24,966 bases of DNA, from contig JAYKHL010000161.1 in assembly GCA_035284865.1 (NCBI GenBank), positions 1-24,966 on the forward strand, read 5' to 3'. The stretch is from JAYKHL01 sp035284865. GTDB taxonomy: Bacteria > Cyanobacteriota > Sericytochromatia > S15B-MN24 > JAQBPE01. A model generated the notes under the pieces. That model ran no database searches and was not told where the DNA came from. It worked only from the letters and a program-made list of their open reading frames with translations. A program made the position numbers and the translations under genes. The number at the start of each line of letters is the position of its first letter. The first letter of the stretch is position 1. Positions 1 through 6,677 of this stretch are shown here, in pieces.

Positions 1-656
1 TTCCACCATTGCCAGCGCTCGAACAGGTAGGAGACGAAGGCCACCGCGAGCATGAACAGCGTCACCTTCTTCGCCACCTGCAAAATCAGGTAGCCGATGA
101 GCCCGAGCGCCCCGCCGGTGCTCAGCGTGCCGCTTTGCAGGATGGGGCCCATGTTGTCCCGGATGACCGTATAGACCAGGTAGCCGATCACGAGGGAGAC
201 GATGAGGGTCTTGGCCAGGTTGAACAGCTGCTTGAGCTTGAACGGGTTGATCTTGTTCTTGAAGCCCTTCACCGGGTCAATCTTCTCGAACTTGGGCTCG
301 AGCGGCTTGAAGGTGATCAGCACACCCACCTGGGCGTAGAGCACCACGAGCACCGTCAACACCACGATGGCCACGAAGGGGGCCGTCGTGATGAAGACGA
401 TCAGGAACATCCGCCACAGCAGCCAACGGGCCTGGGCCTCTGTCAGGTGCCGCAGCTCCGGGATGTTGTGCAGGATCTCATCGATGAACGCGAACACGTA
501 CTCGAAGACAATGGGCGCCGTCCAGGCCAGGGCATAGGCCGAGACCAGGATGGTGGCTGCCACCATCGCGTCCTGGACCTTGAGCACGTTCCCCTTCTTG
601 CGCTCCTCGTCGAGCTTGTGAGGGGTGGGGTCGTGTTTCTTGTCCTCGTCGGCCAA
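1..656 (-). CDS. FlhB/SctU-family type III export switch protein (N-terminal part, runs off window start)
   Basis: This is the membrane component of the flagellar or virulence type III export apparatus that controls substrate switching. About 218 codons are visible, starting at TTG 656 behind an AAGGTGA-like ribosome site. The N-terminus carries the family hallmark PTPHKLDEERKKGNV (family form roughly PTPKKLxxARKKGQV). Four hydrophobic segments follow, with the conserved cytoplasmic loop EPKFEKIDPVKGFKN between the second and third. The visible end, ERWQWW, corresponds to the entry into the cytoplasmic linker. The autocleaving NPTH domain would lie beyond position 1 and cannot be checked. The KGNVLKVQDA stretch departs from the usual KGQVAKSRE. 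The gene begins 36 nt after the cca stop, and a TATAGA -10-like box lies at 692-697. Flagellar FlhB and injectisome SctU cannot be separated from this part alone. The family assignment is strong and the subtype is open. Confidence 0.85.
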   Translation of the reverse strand, partial: MADEDKKHDPTPHKLDEERKKGNVLKVQDAMVAATILVSAYALAWTAPIVFEYVFAFIDEILHNIPELRHLTEAQARWLLWRMFLIVFITTAPFVAIVVLTVLVVLYAQVGVLITFKPLEPKFEKIDPVKGFKNKINPFKLKQLFNLAKTLIVSLVIGYLVYTVIRDNMGPILQSGTLSTGGALGLIGYLILQVAKKVTLFMLAVAFVSYLFERWQWW

Positions 657-691
657 CGGACGCCTTCACCTTCGGGTGGGCTTGCGCCCGG

Positions 692-697
692 TCTATA
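692..697 (-). promoter_or_regulatory. Candidate -10 box (TATAGA) upstream of the FlhB/SctU gene
   Basis: On the minus strand the sequence reads GGGGTATAGACC, ending about 35 nt before the TTG start at 656 and overlapping the cca stop codon. The GGG-TATA form recurs at other promoter-like sites in the window. No convincing -35 hexamer is seen, so the gene may instead be read through from cca. Confidence 0.3.
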
Positions 698-1997
698 CCC
701 CGCTCCGCCAGGCCGTCTGGGCCCAGCGCAGCGCGGAGTCGCGGTCGGTCACCGTGCCCAGGGCCGTCTCCTCCTCCAGGGCCGCCAGCAGGGCGGCAAG
801 GTGAGGGCCTGGAGGAAGGTCCAGGGCCGCCATCAGGTCCCGGCCATCGAGGTGGCGGGGCAGCGGGTGGTCCAGCCTGTCCCAGCAAGCCTCCAGGGCC
901 GCGGTCGCCGCCCCTCGGAGGTCGGGCGCATGGCTTGCAACCAGGGCGGGCAGCGCGGGCAGAGCCTCTCCTGCTGCCCGGGACAGGCGGTGCCAGTCCC
1001 GCGGAGGCCGGCCCGAGGCCAGCATCCCCTCCAGGGGCGCTGCGGAGGTGGACCAGGCGGCTGCCAGCCGTTGCTCCCGTCGGCTCCAGCGGAGCCGTTC
1101 CCCCAGTGCCTCCGGGCCGGCCGCGAGGGGGTCCAGGCACAGCGTGGCGAGCGACAGCGCCGTGCGCCTGCTGCGATCGCCCGCCACCGGCTCGTCCAGC
1201 CAGCCCACGAGCCGCTTCCAGGCTGGCCCCGGCGCGGCGTCGAGCCAGGCGTCGAGGGCCGCGAGACGCGCCCGCCCCACGGGGAGGTCCCCGGCCGCGG
1301 TCGCCAGCGCCGGCCCCAGCACGCCGAGCTGCCCCATCTGAGCCAGCGCCCGGTGTCTGGCCGGGCCCACGAGCAGCTTCTGCCACTCCTGCAGCAGCCG
1401 CTCGCCCGCAGCCTGGGCGAGCATCGGCGCCAGCGCCCCGACCCACCCGAGGGTGGCGGGCGCCACCTCGAACTGCAAGGCCGAGGCGAAGCGGAAGACG
1501 CGCAGCAGCCGCACCGGGTCCGAGGCGAGGTTGTCGCGGGTCGGGACCCGGATCACGCCTGCCTCGAGATCGGCATAGCCCGCGAGGGGATCGGCGAGGT
1601 CTCCCGTCGTCACGCTGACCGCCATGGCGTTGACCGTCAGGTCGCGGCGGGTGAGGTCGGGCTCCAGCTGGTCTTGCGCCATCCGAGCCACGTCCACCAC
1701 CTCCCCGCCGGCCAGATGGAGCCGGTGGATGGAGAGGGCGGCGTCGAGCACCACCGCCCCGCGCACGCCCACCTTGCCGCGCAGCCAGGTCAGCAGCGGC
1801 GCCGGGTCACCCGGCACGATGACGTCCCAGTCGAGGGGCGTGCGGCCCAGCAGCCAGTCTCGAACGCCCCCGCCCACCAGATACACCGGAAGGCCGAGGG
1901 CCCGGCTCGCTGCCGCGAGCAGGCGAGCCGTGGGGACATGTTCTGCCAGCTCACGCAGGGAGGAGGCTGGACGCACGGCGGGGGCCATGGGGAGCAT
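693..1997 (-). CDS. cca: tRNA nucleotidyltransferase / poly(A) polymerase family protein
   Basis: This is a class II nucleotidyltransferase, expected to add or repair the 3' CCA end of tRNA in the cytoplasm. The 434-residue protein shows the nucleotide-binding signature LVGGGVRDWLLG at residues 40-51. The metal-binding Asp pair D56-x-D58 (DWDVIV) follows, then RRDLTVNAMA of the head/neck region and DPVRLLRVFRFA of the neck. The C-terminal half is helical and Ala/Leu-rich, with no HD phosphohydrolase motif visible. The ATG at 1997 has only a weak ribosome site; Met4 (1988) is an alternative. A perfect inverted repeat lies directly against the start codon. Family members can be CCA-adding, A-adding, CC-adding or poly(A) polymerases, and sequence alone does not settle which this is. 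Confidence 0.88.
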   Translation of the reverse strand: MLPMAPAVRPASSLRELAEHVPTARLLAAASRALGLPVYLVGGGVRDWLLGRTPLDWDVIVPGDPAPLLTWLRGKVGVRGAVVLDAALSIHRLHLAGGEVVDVARMAQDQLEPDLTRRDLTVNAMAVSVTTGDLADPLAGYADLEAGVIRVPTRDNLASDPVRLLRVFRFASALQFEVAPATLGWVGALAPMLAQAAGERLLQEWQKLLVGPARHRALAQMGQLGVLGPALATAAGDLPVGRARLAALDAWLDAAPGPAWKRLVGWLDEPVAGDRSRRTALSLATLCLDPLAAGPEALGERLRWSRREQRLAAAWSTSAAPLEGMLASGRPPRDWHRLSRAAGEALPALPALVASHAPDLRGAATAALEACWDRLDHPLPRHLDGRDLMAALDLPPGPHLAALLAALEEETALGTVTDRDSALRWAQTAWRSGV

Positions 1998-1998
1998 G

Positions 1999-2036
1999 TT
2001 AATGGCTCATTAATTCTTCGGCAAATGCTCATCAAT
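1999..2036. promoter_or_regulatory. Inverted and direct repeats in the cca / 2110 divergent spacer (operator-like)
   Basis: TTAATG-GCT-CATTAA at 1999-2013 is a perfect 6-bp-arm palindrome immediately upstream of the cca ATG. Part of it recurs 22 bp downstream as a direct repeat: GCTCATTAAT (2005-2014) and GCTCATCAAT (2027-2036). The spacing is about two helical turns. The AT-rich stretch contrasts with the surrounding GC-rich DNA. A role as a repressor or activator site for either divergent gene is inference. Confidence 0.4.
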
Positions 2037-2065
2037 CGCCGCACCGGGCGCGGAGGCGTTCGGTA

Positions 2066-2071
2066 TATGAT
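2066..2071 (+). promoter_or_regulatory. Candidate -10 box (TATGAT) for the small gene at 2110
   Basis: CGGTATATGATGG contains TATGAT, five of six matches to the consensus. Transcription would begin near 2078. That puts the GTG at 2080 almost at the transcript end, which is one reason to prefer the ATG at 2110 as start. No good -35 hexamer is visible. Confidence 0.35.
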
Positions 2072-2109
2072 GGGGGCGTGTGAAGGGTCGTGTCTACGAG
2101 GTTTCCCCA

Positions 2110-2553
2110 ATGGTGACCAAGCGCCTGCGTGCCGCCGCCGTCGAGCCTCCGGTGGCCGTTCAGATCTCCGTCGAAGGCAACGTCACCCGCTTCAGGCTCG
2201 GGGGCGACCACGGCGCGGTGCTCCCGCTGTTCTACCGCCGGGCCGAGTACCACCTTCCCGCCTATGTGGTGGAGGCCCCGATGCCGACGCTGACGTGCCG
2301 GCACCTCGAGAAGGCCACGATCCACCTGTTGCACGGGCACGGGGACCAGGCCTTGCTGGCGTTCCGTCGGGCCGTTGCAAGCGCGATCGAGCCGATGACC
2401 CTCATCAAGGTGGCCCTCGCCTGCCACACCGAGGCCCATGCTGAGGAGGCGGAGGCCGCCTGGCGTCGGGCCCTGCGGTACGCGGGGCCCGACCGGCGCT
2501 CGGAGGGCCTCGTGCGCGCCATCGCCGGCCACCTGGGCTACCACCTCGCGTGA
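2110..2553 (+). CDS. Uncharacterised small soluble protein
   Basis: I do not recognise this 147-residue protein. The first half looks like a compact alpha/beta domain (VAVQISVEGNVTRFRLGGD followed by LPLFYRRAEYHLPAYVVEAP). The second half is helical and TPR-like, with Ala/Leu-rich helices such as GDQALLAFRRAVASA and EEAEAAWRRALRYAG. No signal peptide or membrane segment is seen. The chosen ATG has GAGG eight bases upstream. A GTG at 2080 in the same frame would add ten residues but has a poorer ribosome site and sits too close to the predicted transcript start. The gene is divergent from cca and 190 nt ahead of phnD, which has its own promoter, so it probably stands alone. Confidence 0.65.
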   Translation: MVTKRLRAAAVEPPVAVQISVEGNVTRFRLGGDHGAVLPLFYRRAEYHLPAYVVEAPMPTLTCRHLEKATIHLLHGHGDQALLAFRRAVASAIEPMTLIKVALACHTEAHAEEAEAAWRRALRYAGPDRRSEGLVRAIAGHLGYHLA

Positions 2554-2652
2554 CGCGCCGGTGGCGCCTGCGGGGAGATCTCCGCCTCGCCGCGGTCGCT
2601 GCTGCCTTGCTCGGGCCAGAACCCCGCCGGGCCAAAATGTCCGGGCGTCGGG

Positions 2653-2658
2653 TATAAT
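2653..2658 (+). promoter_or_regulatory. Promoter -10 box (TATAAT) for phnDCE
   Basis: A consensus TATAAT is embedded in CGGGTATAATCC, giving a leader of about 80 nt before phnD. A -35 match is not evident at 17-18 nt spacing (GGGCCA or GGCCAA lie there). I see no recognisable tandem Pho box nearby. Confidence 0.55.
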
Positions 2659-2678
2659 CCCTGCGAACCTGCCCGGCC

Positions 2679-2695
2679 GGTGCATCTGCTGCACC
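2679..2695 (+). other. Leader hairpin upstream of phnD
   Basis: GGTGCA-TCTGC-TGCACC is a perfect 6-bp stem with a 5-nt loop. It starts about 15 nt after the predicted transcript start and 48 nt before the phnD start. It could stabilise the 5' end of the mRNA or take part in regulation. There is no U-run, so it is not an intrinsic terminator. Confidence 0.4.
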
Positions 2696-2743
2696 CGACC
2701 CTGGTCAGGTCCACGTCCGGTGCCCGTCAGGAGGTTGGTTCCG

Positions 2744-3634
2744 ATGCTGAAGGCCCTGCGCACCCGGGTCGGGGCGGCGCTCGCGGCGGTCACCTTGGTG
2801 GCCTCGCCCGCCGAGGCGTACGTGCCGAAGGTGCTGCGTGTCGGCTTCGTGCCCTCCGAGAACCTGCAGAACATCCTCAAAAAGACCCGCCCGGTCATCG
2901 ATGCGCTCCATCGGGAACTCAAGGTCAAGGTTGTGCCGTTCGTGGCGACGGACTACACCGGCATCATCGAGGCAATGAGGGCTGGCAAGCTGGACGTGGC
3001 CTTCTTCGCCCCGGGGGCTTACGTGCTGGCCGAGAAGAAAGCCCACGCGCTCGTGATCCTGAAGGCTCAGCGCAAGGGCAAGGCCTTCTTCTACGCCTCC
3101 GTCATCGCGCACCGGGACTCCGGCATCAAGAAGCTCACCGATCTCAAAGGCAAGACCTTCGCCTTCGTGGACCCCGCCTCTACCTCGGGGGGCATCTACC
3201 CCAAGGTGATGTTCCTGAACGCGGGCATCAACCCCGATCGGGACTTCACGCGGGTGATCTACGCCGGGGGCCACGACGCGGCGGTGCTGGCGGTCCTCAA
3301 CAAGAAGGTCGACGCGGCCGCGACCTTCTCCAACGATACCCGGGGGGATGACTCCGCCTGGACCCAGTTTCTGACGCGCCCTGCAGACGCCCAGGCCATC
3401 GTGCCCATCGCCTTCAGCAAGCCGATCCCGAGCGATCTGATCGCGGTACACAGCCAGCTTGATGCGCCCACGATCCAGAAGATCAAGCGCGTCTTCACCC
3501 AGATGAGTGCGACGCCCCAGGGGCGCAAGCAGCTCTGGGACCTCTACCGCATTGACGCCTTCGTGGACTCTGCCCCGGCTGACTTCGAGCCTGTGCGTGA
3601 GGCCTTCGGCAAGGTCGGCTTGACGGTGAACTGA
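2744..3634 (+). CDS. phnD: Phosphate/phosphonate-type ABC transporter substrate-binding protein
   Basis: This is the periplasmic binding protein of a PhnCDE-type importer, delivering an oxidised or reduced phosphorus compound to the permease. It has 296 residues. The ATG follows CAGGAGG at 2728-2734, and a Sec signal peptide ends near ASPAEA (residue 25). The mature protein begins with the family pattern LRVGFVPSENLQN. DYTGIIEAMRAGKLDVAFF gives the strand-helix of lobe 1. The hinge/ligand region FVDPASTSGGIYPK (compare the DPxSTSG motif) and the GGHDAAVLAVLNKKVDAAA segment belong to lobe 2. The gene leads an operon, followed after 20 nt by the ATPase gene. The substrate (phosphonate, phosphite, methylphosphonate or phosphate) cannot be told; no C-P lyase or phosphite oxidation genes are in the window. 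Confidence 0.9.
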   Translation: MLKALRTRVGAALAAVTLVASPAEAYVPKVLRVGFVPSENLQNILKKTRPVIDALHRELKVKVVPFVATDYTGIIEAMRAGKLDVAFFAPGAYVLAEKKAHALVILKAQRKGKAFFYASVIAHRDSGIKKLTDLKGKTFAFVDPASTSGGIYPKVMFLNAGINPDRDFTRVIYAGGHDAAVLAVLNKKVDAAATFSNDTRGDDSAWTQFLTRPADAQAIVPIAFSKPIPSDLIAVHSQLDAPTIQKIKRVFTQMSATPQGRKQLWDLYRIDAFVDSAPADFEPVREAFGKVGLTVN

Positions 3635-3654
3635 GAGCCGGAGAACCTCGTTCC

Positions 3655-4503
3655 GTGTCCACCTCCCGGGTCCAATCTGCTCCCTTGCCGCCCGCCTGCC
3701 TGGAGGTTCAAGGCCTCCGCAAGGCCTATGGCGCCGGGCCGGCCATCCTCACGGACGTCGATCTTTCGTTTCGACGCGGGGAGTTCGTGGTGATCCTCGG
3801 GCTGTCGGGGGCGGGCAAATCGACGTTCTTGCGGTGCATCAACCGCCTCGTCGAGCCCTCGGCTGGTCGCATCGAGGTGCCCCGCGAGGTCCTGCTTGGG
3901 GCCGGGGAGGGCACCCTCGATGTTGCCACCATGAGCGACCGGGAGCTGCGGCTCTGGCGCCGCCGCGTGGGCATGATCTTCCAGCAGTTCAACCTGGTCA
4001 AGCGGCTGTCCGTGCTCCAGAACGTGTTGTCGGGAAGCCTGGGCTACCAGGGGCCCCTCAGCCTGCTGCGCTGGTTTCCGGCCCGGGACCGGGACCGGGC
4101 GCTGGCGAACCTGCAGCGCGTGGGGCTGCTAGCCCAGGCGCATCAGCGCGCGGACAGGCTTTCCGGCGGCCAGCAGCAGCGCGTGGCGATCGCCCGGGCC
4201 CTGATGCAGGAGCCGGCCGTCATCCTTGCCGACGAGCCAGTGGCGTCGCTCGATCCCAAGCTGTCGGTGGTGGTGCTCGACACCCTCCGGCGCGTGGCGC
4301 AGGAGGATCACATCACCGTCCTGGTCAGCCTGCACGTGCTGGAGCTTGCCCGGCGCTATGCGGACCGGATCGTGGGCTTCCAGGGCGGCCGCGTGGTGTT
4401 TGACGGGCCCCCGGAGGGGCTCACGGACGAGGTCGTGGAGGCCATCTATCGACGGGCCGAGGATGCGCCCGCCATCGCAGCCGGAGGGGCCAGCCATGGC
4501 TGA
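3655..4503 (+). CDS. phnC: Phosphonate-type ABC transporter ATP-binding protein
   Basis: This is the cytoplasmic ATPase that powers uptake by the PhnCDE importer. The 282-residue protein has Walker A GLSGAGKST (residues 49-57), a Q-loop in MIFQQFNLVKRLSVLQNVL, the ABC signature LSGGQQQRVAIARAL, Walker B VILADEP followed by the D-loop SLDP, and an H-loop His in VSLHVLELA. The FNLVKRLSVLQNVLSGSLG stretch is typical of PhnC rather than of other importers. It starts at GTG 3655, with a GGAG about 11 nt upstream and a non-conserved N-terminal extension of some 15 residues. The 3' end overlaps phnE by 8 bp, so translation is probably coupled. Confidence 0.93.
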   Translation: MSTSRVQSAPLPPACLEVQGLRKAYGAGPAILTDVDLSFRRGEFVVILGLSGAGKSTFLRCINRLVEPSAGRIEVPREVLLGAGEGTLDVATMSDRELRLWRRRVGMIFQQFNLVKRLSVLQNVLSGSLGYQGPLSLLRWFPARDRDRALANLQRVGLLAQAHQRADRLSGGQQQRVAIARALMQEPAVILADEPVASLDPKLSVVVLDTLRRVAQEDHITVLVSLHVLELARRYADRIVGFQGGRVVFDGPPEGLTDEVVEAIYRRAEDAPAIAAGGASHG

Positions 4504-5428
4504 GCGCGTTGCTTCCTTGCCCGAGCGCGAGGCGGCCCCTCGTTCCCCCGTGGGGGGGCTCGTGCGGCAGGTGCTGCTGGCCCTGGTTTGCCTGGGGATC
4601 GTTTCCTGGGCCTTCTCCGGGGTCAGGGCCAACGTGCCCGAGCTGATCCAGGGCGCGCCGCAGATGATGGAGACCCTGGGGCGGATGCTCCCACCCGACG
4701 TCTCGCGGGTCACGGACCCGGACGTGTACGACAAGCCCTCCGAGGTGCGTTTCCGTGAGCTGTTGCTGCCGCTCCCGCTCGATGCCGAGCGGGCCCAGGC
4801 GAAGGCTTACTGGTGGGAAAACACCTTCCCCCAGACCATCGTGGGGGCGACCCTGCAGACCATCCAGATGGCTCTCGCTGGCACCGTTCTGGCCGTGTTC
4901 GTGGCCTTCCCGCTGGCGTTCCTCGGCGCCCGCAACACCACGCCCCACATCGCCGTGTACCACGGCATCAAGTTTGTCGCCAACTTCCTGCGCACGGTGC
5001 CGGACTTTGCGGTGGCCTTGGTCCTGGTGGCGGCCATCGGGTTGGGGCCCTTTGCGGGCACCCTCGCGCTGGCCTTCCACACCGCGACGGTGCTCACCAA
5101 GCTGTTCGCGGAGGCGATCGAGGGCATCGACGACGGGGTGGTGGAGGCCCTGCGAGCGACCGGGGCGGGCTACGGTCAGGTGGTGGGCTTTGCCGTGCTG
5201 CCGCAGGTCATGCCGGCGTTCATCTCTTTCCTGCTGTACCGCTTCGAGACGAACATCCGGGCGGCGGCTGTGCTGGGCATGATCGGCGCGGGGGGCATCG
5301 GCTTCCTGATGGTGAGCGACTTCCGCATGTTCCAGTATCAGCAGGCCTCGATGACGGTGCTCGTGCTCATCGTGCTGGTGATGGCGGTCGACTACCTGAG
5401 CGCCCGCCTGCGCCGCCTGGTGACCTGA
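4496..5428 (+). CDS. phnE: Phosphonate-type ABC transporter permease
   Basis: This is the inner-membrane permease of the PhnCDE importer, 310 residues. One hydrophobic helix lies at about residues 25-43, followed by a hydrophilic stretch of some 60 residues. The five-helix BPD-transport core then begins at TIVGATLQTIQMALAGTV. The EAA loop that contacts the ATPase is visible as EALRATGAGYGQVVGFAVLP. MIGAGGIGFLM is characteristic of this permease family. The ATG overlaps the end of phnC, and GGAGGGG sits 5 nt upstream. The order D-C-E with one permease gene suggests a homodimeric channel. No intrinsic terminator is seen after the stop. Confidence 0.92.
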   Translation: MAERVASLPEREAAPRSPVGGLVRQVLLALVCLGIVSWAFSGVRANVPELIQGAPQMMETLGRMLPPDVSRVTDPDVYDKPSEVRFRELLLPLPLDAERAQAKAYWWENTFPQTIVGATLQTIQMALAGTVLAVFVAFPLAFLGARNTTPHIAVYHGIKFVANFLRTVPDFAVALVLVAAIGLGPFAGTLALAFHTATVLTKLFAEAIEGIDDGVVEALRATGAGYGQVVGFAVLPQVMPAFISFLLYRFETNIRAAAVLGMIGAGGIGFLMVSDFRMFQYQQASMTVLVLIVLVMAVDYLSARLRRLVT

Positions 5429-5503
5429 GCGGTCGCTCTGTTCTCGGTTGGGCTTGCTGGGTACAAGAGCCTTGGCGATTGATGCGCTTCCAGAGGTTCA
5501 TCC

Positions 5504-5716
5504 ATGGCTTCGGCGAATGACGACGCGGGCCCCTCGTGGCTCGGGGCATTGCTGGTGATCACGTTCGGGCTGGGCGTGTGTGGTGGCAGCGGTTACCTGG
5601 TGTACATGTCTGATCCCAAGGGCGTCTCGCAGACGGTGTCTGAGACCCGCAAGATGCTGGGCATCCAGCAGGCCGCCGCTCCCGACGAGGGGGCGGAGGG
5701 CGAAGAAGAGATGTAG
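5504..5716 (+). CDS. Small single-helix membrane protein, unknown function
   Basis: This 70-residue protein is not recognised. A short polar N-terminus (MASANDDAGPS) precedes one hydrophobic helix at about residues 11-34. A soluble tail follows, containing SDPKGVSQTVSETRKMLG and ending in an acidic GAEGEEEM. The start is supported by AGAGG about 7 nt upstream. A TACAAG -10-like box preceded by GGG lies at 5462-5467, so it may have its own promoter despite following phnE by 75 nt. It converges on the tonB-like gene with only 10 nt between stops. Confidence 0.6.
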   Translation: MASANDDAGPSWLGALLVITFGLGVCGGSGYLVYMSDPKGVSQTVSETRKMLGIQQAAAPDEGAEGEEEM

Positions 5717-5726
5717 CTCGCCCGGG

Positions 5727-6653
5727 TCAGTCGATCCGGAAGTCGAACGGAATGACGCCCTGTTCGGTCTGGGTGCCTTCGCGAGGCGTGAAGCGGTACC
5801 GTCGGGCTGCCGTGAGGGCTGCGCGGTCGATGGAGGGGTAGCCCGACGACTCTGTGACCCGGGCCTCGAGCACGCGGCCCTCGGGGCTCACGAACACCTG
5901 GACGCTGACCCTGCCCTCCAGGGCCTGTTCCTGGGCGCCAGGCGGGTAGAGTGGACGCGGCGCGTAGGTGACACCGCGTCCGGCCAGGTCTCCGTAGGGG
6001 GCGGCCTGTCTGATTGAAGGCCGCCCACCGGGTCGTCCCGCTGCCGGGGCATCCTGCGGGTCGGCCACGCCTTGCCGCAGGGCTGCCAGGCGGGCCGCCT
6101 CTGCCTCGGCGCCTCGGTAACGGGCCGCTGCCAGCTGGCGGAGGTCCGGCTTGGGCGGTGCAGGACGTGACACCACCTGCGGTGCTGGCTGGATGCGACG
6201 GGGCTGGGTTCGCGGCACGGGCCGGGCCACCCGGGGGGCCGCAGGCCTCGGCCTGGCGGCCTCCACCGGCCGGGGCCGGGGGGCCGGCCGGACCGGGGCC
6301 TCGGGCTGAGGGGCCTGCGCGACCTTCGGAGCGGGGGCCGGCGCGGCAGCCTTTGCCGGCCGGGGCGCTGGCACGTCCACAAACTCCACCGCGATCACCC
6401 GGACGGGTTCCGGCGGCCGCACCGGCGGGGCTGGTGGAAGCGGCCCCAGGGCCAGCAGCACAGCCACCGCCAGCGCGTGCAGGCCGGCCGAAAGCCCCCT
6501 GGCGATCCAGCGTTCCCGGGCGGCCGCCCCGCGCGCCACGGGAGCCTTCCGGCGAGGGCGTCCAGAGGCCGCGCCGTACCCCGAGTGGCCTCTCCGGCGT
6601 GCATAGGCGCTGGCGGGGGGGGCGGGGCGGGCCCGGCGCTCGAAAGGGGTCAT
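5727..6653 (-). CDS. tonB: TonB-family energy-transducing protein
   Basis: This protein would transmit proton-motive force from an ExbB-ExbD complex in the inner membrane to outer-membrane proteins. Of its 308 residues, about 50 form an Arg-rich cytoplasmic N-terminal tail, unusually long. One transmembrane helix carries Ser55 and His59 in the SxxxH spacing known to be critical in E. coli TonB. A Pro/Ala/Arg-rich periplasmic spacer (about 75-210) follows. The C-terminal TonB domain has YPPGAQEQALEGRVSVQV, the SSGYPSIDRAAL turn and YRFTPREG. It follows the barrel gene by 24 nt with GGGAGG in front of the ATG, as last gene of a TPR-barrel-TonB unit. ExbB and ExbD are not in the window and must be supplied from elsewhere. 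Confidence 0.9.
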   Translation of the reverse strand: MTPFERRARPAPPASAYARRRGHSGYGAASGRPRRKAPVARGAAARERWIARGLSAGLHALAVAVLLALGPLPPAPPVRPPEPVRVIAVEFVDVPAPRPAKAAAPAPAPKVAQAPQPEAPVRPAPRPRPVEAARPRPAAPRVARPVPRTQPRRIQPAPQVVSRPAPPKPDLRQLAAARYRGAEAEAARLAALRQGVADPQDAPAAGRPGGRPSIRQAAPYGDLAGRGVTYAPRPLYPPGAQEQALEGRVSVQVFVSPEGRVLEARVTESSGYPSIDRAALTAARRYRFTPREGTQTEQGVIPFDFRID

Positions 6654-6677
6654 GGGAGCCTCCCAGGCCTGGTGGCC

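Noticed and set aside
9..2444. Very long plus-strand open frame opposite the FlhB/SctU and cca genes
   Set aside because: The translation is low-complexity, rich in Gly, Arg, Glu, Gln and His, with no domain. It mirrors two clear minus-strand genes, the usual artefact of high GC.
2559..2652. Pho box upstream of phnD
   Set aside because: I looked for tandem 7-bp CTGTCAT-like repeats and found none convincing.
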